Source of the DNA: CAYPNP01 sp964412195
Lineage (GTDB): Bacteria > Acidobacteriota > JAAYUB01
Assembly: GCA_964412195.1 (NCBI GenBank)
Contig: CAYPNP010000003.1
Span: forward strand, 1-64,000
DNA: 64,000 nt
Direction of reading: 5' to 3'
This document shows, in pieces, positions 7,359-19,300 of this stretch (positions are counted from its first letter, which is position 1; each line of letters begins with the position of its first letter). A program made the translations under genes and the position numbers. The notes under the pieces were generated by a model. That model was not told the DNA's origin. It saw only the letters and a list, made by a program, of their open reading frames with translations, and did not search any database.

Positions 7359-10300
7359 TTGGAGGGCATCATGCGTCACGCGGCATTCTTCCGCCTTGCG
7401 GCGGTTGTGTCGGTGTCTCTATTTATCCTGACCAGCGTTGCTTCCGGGTCGATCCCGCCCAGCGAGCGGGCCGCCCTGATCGCGTTCTACAACGCCACCG
7501 GCGGCGACGGTTGGACGGACAATAGCGGCTGGAAGACGCCGCCCCTGGACGTGGACGGCTTCGCCCTGCCGGGCACCGAGGGCGGCTGGTATGGCGTTTC
7601 CGTGAGCGCCGACCAGGTGACCCACCTGAATTTTCCCCCGAACAACTTGAACGGTTTCCTGCCTGCCGATTTAGGCAGTCTACCAGCCCTGCAGGCTGTT
7701 GTCATAGCCAACAATTCCTCGCTCGGCGGAAGCCTGCCCCCGGAACTCGGAAACCTATCCAGTCTTTCAAGCCTGGAAATATACTACAACGGCCTGACCG
7801 GCGTCGTCCCGCCGGAGCTGGGCAACTGCGCCAACCTGATCTTATTGGATCTGCGCAGCAACCAGTTTTCGGGCGGCATCCCGTCGACGCTCGGGGACCT
7901 GTCGAATCTGGATCATCTCGATCTGAGCGGCAACCAGCTCAGCGGCCTGATCCCGAAGCAACTCGGCAACCTCACGCAGTTACGCCGGCTGTATCTGTCC
8001 AACAACGCCCTAACCGGCAGCCTGCCGGTGGAGCTTTCCCATCTCGCTATCCTGGAGCAACTCCACCTGTCCAATAACCAATTGGCTGGAACGATTCCCA
8101 CTTGGCTGGGTAACCTGACGGAACTGCGACAGCTGCGCATGGAATCCAACCGGTTCATTGGTTCCATCCCACCGCAATTGGGCAACCTGACGAATCTCGA
8201 CACGCTGAGGCTGACCAGCAACCAGCTGACCGGCGCCATTCCGGCGGAACTGGTCAATCTGTCGAATCTCCAATGGTTGTACCTGAATGACAATCAATTG
8301 AGCGGCTCGATCCCGTACTGGTTGGGTTATTTGTCCCAACTTCGAGGCCTCGACCTGTCCGCAAACCAAATCACGGGGACAATCCCCTCACAGCTCCGCT
8401 GGCTGAGCATGCTGGAAGAGCTGCACTTCAGTTGGAACCAGCTCTCCGGGGGCCTTCCGCCTGAGCTGGGCGACTTGACCAATTTGAGAAACCTGGGTTT
8501 GCCCGGGAACCAATTGACTGGGCCTATCCCGGATTCCTTTTCAAGCCTCACTCTGCTGGAAGGGTTGTACCTTTACAATAACCAGTTGAGTGGCAGCATC
8601 CCGGCTTGGCTGGGCAGCCTTGTAAACCTGCACCACCTTTGTTTGGATGGAAACCAGCTGACCGGGCCGATCCCTACCGAACTGGGGGCGCTGAGTAACC
8701 TTGTGGAGCTCAACCTTGCCGAAAACCAACTTTCCGGCACCATTCCCGGCGAACTGGGCGCCCTGCCAGTGCTGCACAATCTATGGCTGCAGGGCAACCA
8801 GCTCACGGGCGGGATCCCCGCTTCCTTGGGGAATCTGAGCCAGTTGGAGATGCTCGCGCTCCACGTCAACCAGCTGACAGGCCCGATCCCATCCCCTCTG
8901 GGCAATCTGTCCAACCTGGTCGGCCTCTGGTTGGGCAACAACGGGTTGGATGGCAGTATTCCTTCCTCTTTCGGCGGGTTGATCCAATTGCACCACCTCT
9001 ATCTGAGTAGTAATGCCCTGGTGGGTCCTGTCCCGGCTGAGCTGGGCAACCTCACGCTTCTTGAAACTTTCCAGATTGACGGCAACGCCATCCGGGCGGA
9101 GCTGCCGGTGGAGCTGGCCGGCCTCACCAACCTCAATCCTGATTGGACGGACCTGGGCTACAACGGCTTCTGGGCCACGGATCCCGGCTTGCGGGCATTC
9201 CTGGCGGGCAAGGACCCCGACTGGGAAAACACCCAGACCATCGCCCCCACCGGCGTGTCCGCCTCGGCCACCGGGCCGACGTCGGTCAGGGTGGACTGGT
9301 CGCCCATCCTGTACACCGGAGACACCGGCGGGTACGTGGTGTCCATCAGCCAGACCGCGGGCGGGCCGTATGATGTCTGGGGGCAGATCTCCGACAAGAA
9401 CGCCGGCTCCCTGGACGTGACCGGCCTCGGCCCCGACACGGACTACTATTTCGTCGTCCAGGCCTGGACCGATCCCCACGGCGGCCAGCCGAACGCCATC
9501 TACAGCCTGTACAGCGCCGAGGCCTCGGCCCACACGCCGCTGGCCCACACGGTGACCTTCCTGGCTGGACCGAACGGCGTGGTGAACGGCGAGCTGACAC
9601 AGCTGGTGGTGGACGGCGGGAATACCTCCGCGGTGGAGGCGGTGCCCGATCCGAACTGCCACTTCACCGGCTGGACCGGCGACTACACCGGCGCCGACAA
9701 TCCGTTGGTACTATCCAACGTCACCGCGCCCAAGACCGTCACGGCCAACTTCGAGATCGACACCCACACGGTATACTTCTACGCCGGCGCCCACGGGTCG
9801 CTGCTCGGGGACACGGCGCAAGTCGTGCCCCACGGCGGGAACACCGCGCCGGTGGAGGCCGTACCCGACCCCTACCACCACTTCCTGAACTGGAACGGGG
9901 ACTGGTTCGGTTTCGACAACCCGCTGGTGCTGTACGGCGTGACCGGCGACATGAGCGTCACGGCCCAGTTCGACGCCTACATCCCCTCCGCGGAGCGCGC
10001 CGCCCTGATCGCCTTCTACAACGCCACCGGCGGCGACGGGTGGAACAACAATTGGGGCTGGAAGAACCCGCCCCTGGCGCCGGACGGCTTCGCCGAGCCG
10101 GGCACCGAGCCGGGCTGGGTGGGTGTGGATGTGCAGGGCGACCACGTGGCCGGCCTCGCATTGTGGGGGAACAACCTGAACGGGGTGCTGCCGCCGGAGA
10201 TGGCCGACCTGACCGGACTGACCTACCTCCACCTCTGGTCCAACTCCCTGGGCGGCCCGCTGCCCGACTGGCTGGGAACTCTGGCGGGCTTGGGTTCCGT

Positions 10301-13300
10301 CGACCTGAATGGGAACCAGTTCAGCGGCCCCATCCCGGACTCCATGCAGAACCTCTTGAACCTCGTGTCCATCAACGTCCAGTACAACCAGCTGAACGGG
10401 CCGGTGCCGGCCTGGTTCGGCAGCCTGCCGAACCTCCAGTATCTCCGCCTCATCCACAACCAGTTCACCGGAGGCATCCCGCCGGAATTGGGCAATGCAG
10501 CCAACCTTCAGCATCTGTACCTTGAGAACAACCTGCTCACCGGCGGCATCCCGCCGGAGCTGGGCAACCTGGGCCAGCTGCAGTACCTGTACCTCAACAA
10601 CAACCAGCTGACCGGCGGCATCCCGCCGGAACTCGGCCAGCTGGGGCAGCTGGTGGAACTCCAGCTGCAGGGAAACGAGCTTTCCGGGGTGGTCCCCGCG
10701 CAGCTGGGCAACCTGGGGAATCTCCAAGTGCTGATGTTCAACAACAACCAACTGAACGGCGGGCTTCCCGGAGAGCTCGGCAACCTGGCGCAGCTCCGGC
10801 AGCTGGACTTGAGCAACAACCAGCTCAACGGCTGGCTGCCCGACTCGTGGCAGAACCTTCAGGAACTCACCAATCTGCAACTGTACGGCAACCAACTCAG
10901 CGGTCCGGTGCCAACCTGGCTGGGCAGCCTGACTCACCTGCAGTACCTCAATTTGTGCTGCAACCAGTTCAGCGGGCAGATCCCTCCCTCGCTCGGGAAC
11001 CTGGACTTGAGGCAGCTGGTCCTGTACGGCAACCAGTTGTGGGGTTCCCTGCCGTTCGAGCTGTCCCGCTGCGTGAACCTGCAGCAACTCCACCTGCAGG
11101 GGAACCAGCTGTCGGGCACGATCCCATCCTGGATTGGGAACTTCACACTGCTCTGGCAGCTGAACTTGGGCGACAACCGGTTCACGGGGTCGATCCCCAC
11201 GGCGATTGGAAACCTGACCAACCTGCAGGAACTCGATCTGCGAGGCAATCAGCTCACCGGCGGCATCACGGCGGATCTGTCCAACCTGACAAATCTGAGA
11301 TACATCTGCCTGAGCGGCAATCCGCTGGGCGGTCCGCTGCCGGCCTGGTTCGGTAATCTCTGGAACCTGACCAGCCTGGAGCTGGGCAATTGCCAGTTGA
11401 CGGGCACAGTCCCGCCCGAGTTGGGGAACTTGGGGCAGCTCCGGGTGCTCCTGTTGCCGAACAATTCTCTGACTGGTTCGATCCCGTGGTCGTTGGGGAA
11501 TCTGCCGAATCTGAACACGCTGGATCTCGACACCAACCAACTCACCGGCGAGGTCCCAGAATCGATCGGCTGGCTGGGGTCCCTGCAATACCTGAACCTG
11601 CGGAACAACCAGCTTTCCGGGGATCTCTGGTGGGATTTCGGCGGCCTGGGACAGCTCCGAGAGCTCTATCTCAGCGAGAACCAGTTCACCGGCACGATCC
11701 CCGACTCGATCGGCAGCCTGGGGCAGTTGCAGCATCTCTGGCTGCAGAACAACCAGTTCGAGGGGGGCGTCCCGGCCTGGCTGGGCGGCCTGGGGAACCT
11801 GATCACGCTGGGCCTGAACAACAACCAGCTGATGAACTCCATCCCGGCCAGCCTCGGGAACCTGTCCCAGCTCCAGGTCCTCTGGCTGGGCAACAACCAG
11901 CTGGACGGCGAAATCCCCGCCACCTTCGGAAACCTGACCAACCTCCAGCTCCTCCACCTGTCTCGCAACCAGCTCACCGGCCCGGTCCCCGACTGGATCG
12001 GCAACCTGACCCAGCTCCAGACGCTCCAGGTCAACGGCAACATGCTGACCGGCGAGCTGCCTGTGAGCCTGACCAACCTGGCTCAACTCAATCCCGAGTG
12101 GACCGACCTGTCGTACAACGCCCTGTGGACGGACGATCCGGGCCTGCAGGGGTTCCTGAGCGACAAGGACCCCGGCTGGGACCAGACGCAGACCATCGCC
12201 CCGGCGGGTCTCGCCGCGGAAGCTATGGATTACAGTTCCGTCCACCTGACCTGGGTGCCGATCCCCTACGTCAACGACGACGGCGGCTACGAGGTCTGGC
12301 ACAGCCTGACTCCCGGCGGCGGCTACGCTCCCATCGGCACGACGCCTGACAAGTGGGGCTCCGAATTCTATGCCACGGGCCTGCCGCCCGCGGCCACCCA
12401 CTACTTCGTGGTCCGGACCTGGACCAACCCGAACGGCAGCAACGGCAACACGGTGTGGAGCGAGTTCAGCGCGGAGGCCTCCACCGGCACGCCGGCGGCG
12501 CCGACGATCACGCTGTTTGCGCCCAACGGCGGCGAGATCTGGAGCGTGGGCCTGACCCACCCGATCCAATGGTCGGCCGATCCGCTGATTTCCGACGTCC
12601 GCATCGAGTACACCACCGATGGCGGCGGTTCCTGGATGCCCGTGGTGAACTCCACCCCCAACGACGGTTCCTACAACTGGCCGGCGCCGCCGACGCCCTC
12701 GTTCGAGTGCGGCGTCAGGGTCAGCGCGGTCTCCGATCCGGGAATCCTTGACGAAAGCGACGACATCTTCACCCTCACCGACCAGGACGACGCCTACGAG
12801 GAAAACGACTGGATCGGCGAGGCCGTGCCCATCATCGCCGGAGTCTATCCGGATCTGCGAATGGTGGTGGACGGCTACGGCGCGCTCGACCAGGACTGGT
12901 TCCGGATCTACGTCGACGCGGGCAGCGACCTGCATGTAAGGATCGTCGCCCACCCACTGGAGCCCGTTGACGGAAACGACATCGATTGCGAGATCCGGGA
13001 CGCCGCCGGCAACCTCCTGGTCCAGGCGCTCAGCGCCTCGGACACCGAGGATCTGTACCTGGCCGACCTGCCCGCCAACTGGTACTACATCGCCACCAAT
13101 TACGCCCCGGTGCTGAACGAGTACACCCTGACGGCCGAAACGGGCGATCTGCCCATCGGCACCATCACCGGGCGGGTGATCAACGCCGCCGCGGAGGGGA
13201 TCGCCGGCGTCTGGGTGCAAATGCTGGATCCCAGCGGGGACCAGAACCTGCACCACGGAGCGGTCTACACCGATGCCGAAGGGTACTACACGTACAGCAA

Positions 13301-16300
13301 CGTTCCCGGCGACTATGTCGTTCTCTTCAGCACCAATAATCCGCCGATCAATTACGTGGGCGAGTACTACGACGACACGAGTGTTTTCGCCGAAGCCGAC
13401 CGGGTGCCGATCCTGGCCGGGCAAACCACGCTGCTCAACGACGCGGTGCTGGCCGTCGGCGCGGCCGTCAACGGCCGCGTCACCCGCCTGTCGGACGGCT
13501 CTCCTTTGCAGAACGTCCGGGTACGGGCCTATGACCCGGCAACCGGACTGGCGTTCCGCCAGGTATTCACCGACGCCAACGGAGACTATTCGCTCGTCGG
13601 CATCCGTCCGGGCGATGTGAAGATCCGTTTCAATCTGTCCGGCTACGGCCTGCAGTGGTATGACGGCCAAACCGCCTTCGGTGATGCGGACATCTTCACC
13701 CTGACCAATGGAGATGTGCTGAATGACATCGATGCCGCCTTGGCCGATCGCGGCCGGATCCTCGGGCGGGTTACCGACCCGTGGGGCAACGGCGTCGGCG
13801 GGGTCAACGTGGCCGTGTACGACCTGTCCAGCTTCCTGGTAGCCAGCGTCTACACCAGACCTGACGGTTCCTATACCGCCTCCCCCCTGCCGGAGGGGAC
13901 GCTCAAGGTCTGGTTCAATACCGGCAACCTGCCCATCCTGTCCGAGTGGTACAACGACAAGCCGGACTTCGCCTCCGCCGACGGCGTGGCCGTGCTGGCG
14001 GGGCAGGACACTGTCGATATCGACGCGGTGCTGTCCGGCCAGATCCTGCAGGTCACGTCGCCCAACGGCAACGAGATCTGGTCCACCGGTCTGACCCATG
14101 CCGTCACCTGGACCACTGCCACGGTCTTCCCCACGACCCTGAACAACGTCCGGATCGAGTACTCCACAGACGACGGCGGCAGCTGGCAGACGGCCGTCGA
14201 CTCGACGCCCAATGACGGTTCGTACGATTGGGCGGCGCCGCCCGCGGCCTCCTTCGACTGCCGGATCCGGGTGTCCGAGACCATGACCGGGGGCGGCTCC
14301 GACATCAGCGACGGCCGCTTCACCCTGACCGACCAGGACGACGCGTACGAGGAGAACGACTCCCAGGCTGCCGCCACCGAGATCACGCCCGGCGCCTACC
14401 CCGGCTTGCGCCTGATCTACGACTCCCGCGGCGTGACCGACCCCGACTGGTTCAAGTTCTATGTCGGCGCCGGCCAGGACCTGCGGGTGCGGGTGGCCGG
14501 CGTGCCCATCACCCCGCCCCAATGGGAGGACATCGATTTTTCGATTTACGACGAAGCAGGCCATGAACTGGCGACGGCATTCAGCGGCGCCGCCGACGAG
14601 ACCCTCTGCCTGGCCGGCCTGCCGGCGGGTTGGTACTTTGTCGCGGTCCGTTTCGCCGACGCTTCCTACGAGTACACCTTGACCGTGGAGACGGGTGACC
14701 TCGAAGTAGGCACCCTCTCCGGCCGGGTGGTGGACACCCTCGGCCACGGCATCCCCGGCGTCTACGTGGTGCTCTGGCTGCCCAGCGGGATCCAGGAAGA
14801 GCTGAACGTGTACACGCCGACGGACACCGACGGTTACTACCATCTGACGTACCTGCCAGGCGAGTACCGGCTGGAGTTCGACACCTACCATCCCCATCTG
14901 AACTTCGGCGGGGAGTTCTACGACGACAAGTGGACCATCGCCGCGGCGGATCCGGTGTCCATCACCGCCGGCGTGACCCACACGCTGGCAGACGCCGTGC
15001 TGCCGTTCGGCGCGACCCTCAACGGCCAAGTGGCCCGGGAGTCAGACGGCGCGCCGCTGGCCAACGTCAGGGTGGTGGCCTTCAACTCGATGAACGCTGT
15101 CGTCGGCAACGTCCTGACCAACGCTTCGGGCGACTACACCATCATCGGATTGCGGCCGGACGACGTGACGGTACGCTTCACCAAGGGCGGGTTTGCGGCC
15201 GAGTGGTTCGACAATCAGCCTGACCAGGCCTCCGCCACCGTGCTGACGCTGGCCGAAGGGGAGGTCCGGCCCGATATCAACGCTGCCCTCGGCATCCAGG
15301 GCTTCCTGACCGGTCGGGTGATCAATCCCTCCGGCGCGGGCATCCCGGGAGTGAACGTGGTGGCCTATGACCTGGGCGGGATCGCCCTTGCCAGCACCAA
15401 CACGAGTCCCGCCGGCACCTTCAGCCTCGGCATGCTCAACACCACCCAGGTGAAGCTCTTCTTCAATGCGGCCTCCACCGCCTACCAGTCTGAATGGTGG
15501 CACGACAAGGCGGATTTCGCCGCTGCCGACTCCGTGGCCGCCACGGCCGGCGTCATGTTCGACCTCGGCGAGGCCGTGCTGGCGCCGTGCGCGCTGGCGG
15601 TGCTGTCTCCCGACGGCGACGAGATCTGGAACACCAGCCTGGCCCACGCCATCACCTGGACCGTCGATCCGCAGATCGCCGCCGTCGGCATCGACTATTC
15701 GCTGGACGACGGCGGATCCTGGAACACGCTCACCGACTCCACGCCCAACGACGGCGCCTATGAATGGACGACCCCCGGCACCCCCTCCTCGTATTGCCGG
15801 GTGCGGGTGCGGGCCGCCAACGATCCGGGCTTCTTCGACATCAGCGACGGACTCTTCACCCTCACGGACCAGGACGACGGCTTCGAGGAAAACGACACGA
15901 TGGAGACGGCCACCGTGGTCACGCCCGGCGTATACGCCGGCCTGCGGATGGTCGTCGACGACCGGGGCGTCATGGACGCCGACTGGTACAAGGTCTGGGT
16001 GGACGAAGGCGAGGACCTGCGCGTGACCATAAACGCCGACGAGCTGGTCCCCGTCGAGCCCCTCTACGATGACATCGACTTCTCCATCTACGACGAGGGC
16101 GGGGTCTTCCTGTCCGGGGCCATCAGCTCTTCACCCTACGAACATGTCTGCCTGGCCGACCTGCCCGCCGGCTGGTACTACATTGCCAACGTCTATGTCG
16201 GGACCCTGTATGAGTATACGATGACGGTGGAGAAAGGCCTTCTGCCCATCGGCACGCTGGCGGGCCGGGTGGTGGACAGCCTGGGCGCCGGAATCGCCGG

Positions 16301-19300
16301 AGTGAATGTCGAAGTCAACGTCCCGAACGGAGATTGGACTCTCGCGGCGGGCATCGCCATCACGGATGTCGACGGCTACTACACCTTCGCGCGCGAACCG
16401 GGCGACTTCCGGATTTTCTTCAACACGGTCCGGCCGAACCTGAACTACCTGGGCGAGTGGTATGACGACCAACCCACGATCGCCACCGCCGGGATCGTGA
16501 CCATCGTGGAAGGGGAGGCCACGCCGCTGAACGCTGCGGTGCTGGCCCCCGGCGCCTCCATCAGCGGCCTCGTCACCCGCGCCTCCGACGGCACGCCGCT
16601 GGACCTTGTCCGCATCCGCGCCTACGACGCCGCCGGCGTCCAGGTGCGCGCCCTCGTGGGCAACGCGGACGGCACCTACACTCTGGCCGGCATCCCGCCC
16701 GGCCCCATCCGGGTCCGCTTCAACCGGAGCGGCCACGCCACCGAGTTCTGGAACGACCGCGTGGATTACGCTTCCGCCGATGTTCTCACCCTCGCCCCCG
16801 GCGACGAGTTGACCGGCATCGATGCCCAGCTGGTGCCCGGCGGGGCGGTCTACGGCCGGGTGAGCGACACCCAGGGCAACGGCATTGGCGGCGTGATCGC
16901 GACCGCCTATGACCCGGCCGGCGTATTCCTCAACAGCGTCGGGACCAATCCGGACGGGACCTACGGCTTCGGCCAGATGAACACCGCCTCCATCAAAGTC
17001 TTCTTCAACGCTTCCGCCACTCCCTTCGAGTCCGAGTGGTTCAACGACCAGCCCGACCTGGCCTCGGCCGACCTGGTGCCGGTGACCGCCGGCAGCAGCG
17101 TGAACGGCATCGACGCCGTGCTGGCGCCGCGCGGGATCCAGGTCCTCTCGCCGAACGGCGGCGAGATCTGGAGCTCCGGTCGGAACCACCCGGTGACTTG
17201 GAGCGCCAGCCCCACCTGCCTGAACGTCCGCATTGAATATTCCACTGACGGCGGCGGGAACTGGACCCAGGTGGTGGATTCCACTCCCAACGACGGCACG
17301 TTCGACTGGACCATCCCCGCGGCGCATTCGGGCGACTGCTGGATCCGGGTCTCCGACGCGGCCGTCCCGCCCGTGAACGATACCAGCGACAGTTACTTCA
17401 TGCTCACCGACCAGGACGACGAGTTCGAGGAGAACGACACCCAGTCCACCGCCTCCGAGATTCTGCCAGGCGTCTACGAAAACCTCCACTTCCTGGTCCT
17501 GGGCCCGTATGACACCTTCGACCCCGACTGGTACCGCGTGCACGTGGGCGAGGGCCAGGACCTGCGGGTGCACCTCGAGGCGGAGCCGCTGGATCCGGGT
17601 TCCGACAACGACGTCGACATCGACATCTTTGACGAGGCTGGCCACCTGCTCGTGGCTTCCCTTGGCAACGCGCCCGTCGAGACCCTGTATTTGGCAGATC
17701 TGCCGGCGGGCTGGTATTACCTCACCAACACCTACACCAACTTCAACTACAGCTACTCCCTGACGGTCGAGACTGGCAATTTCGAACTGGGAACCCTTGC
17801 CGGCCGCGTAGTGGATGAGGATGGTGCCGGTATCTCCAACGTATGGGTGGAGCTCAATGACCTGAGTTACAACTGGGCCCTCTCACCCGGCTACGTCCTC
17901 ACCGACGCCGACGGGTACTACCGCTTCGACCACCCGGGGACCACGGTCAAGATCCAGTACAACACAGGTCGCAACGGCCTGAACTACGCGTACGAGTGGT
18001 ACGACAACAAGCTTGAATTCGCCACCGCGGATCCGGTGACCATCACCGCGGGCTCCACCAACACGTTGCCGGATGTCGTCCTGACCTCCGGTGCGACGAT
18101 CCAGGGCCGGGTGACCCGCCTGTCCAACGGCCAGCCGCTCGGGAACACCCAGGCGCGGGCGTTCGACGCCGCCGGCGTCATGCGGGCCTGGGTCAACACC
18201 GATGGCGCCGGGAATTATTCCCTGGCCGGCGTGCCGCCCGGCGAAATCCGCCTCCGCTTCCAGCGGAACGGCTTCGCCACCGAGTGGTTCAACGACCGGC
18301 CGGACTTCGCCGCGGCCGACGTCCTCACCCTGGCCGCCGGGGACGTCATGACCGGAGTGAACGCCGCCCTGGCCGGCCAGGGGTTGCTCGCCGGCCGCGT
18401 GGTCAACGGTTCGGGGGCACCCATCTCCGGCGTGACCGTCCGGGCCTGGGACACTTCCACCATCCTGACAAGCAGCGGCGTGACCGCGCCTGACGGGACC
18501 TACCTCATCGGCCTGCTGGGCACGGCGTCCGTCCGACTTCAGTTTGATGCCTCCGCCACGCCGTACCAGACGGAGTGGTGGCACGACCAGGCCGACTTCG
18601 CCTCCGCCAACCCGGTAGCGGTGACCGCCGGGACGACCGCCGAGCTGGGTGACGCCGTCCTCGGGCCGCGCGGCATCACCGTCACCTCGCCGAACGGCCA
18701 GGAAATCTGGTCCGTGGGCCTGGCCCACGACGTCACCTGGACCGTGGCCGGAACCGCCGCCAACGTGCGGATCGACTATTCCACCGACGGCGGCGGCACC
18801 TGGCTCCCGGTGATCGCCTCCACCCCCAACGACGGCGTGTACGAGTGGACGGCGCCGGCCACGCCCTCCGACGAGTGCGTGGTCCGGGTCGCCGATGCCC
18901 TTGTGCCGTCGGTTGCCGACGCCAGCGACGACGTCTTCACTTTGACCGATCAGGACGATGCATACGAAGAGAACGATGACTGGACTTCCGCCGCCCCGAT
19001 CATGCCCGGCATCCTTTCCGGCCTCAAGCTGGTCATGAACGGGTACGGCACCGTGGACAACGACTGGTTCGCGGTGCTGGTCTCCGCCGGACAGGACCTC
19101 CGGGTGACTTTCGACGGGCAGGCCGAGACTCCGGCCAGCTACGAGGACGTCGACCTCGAGATCCGCGACGCCGCCGGAACGGTCCTCGTCCAGGGTATCG
19201 GCGGATCCGCCCTGGAGACGATCTACGCGGCCGACCTGCCGGCCGGCTGGTATTACATCGGCACCAACTATGCTTCGGACACCTTCACGTACGACCTGAC

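Noticed and set aside
9711..15029. Very long minus-strand frame (1772 codons) inside the giant gene
   Set aside because: It is a GC-rich shadow: it is antisense of clear LRR and PPC repeats, low-complexity in composition, with no start signal.
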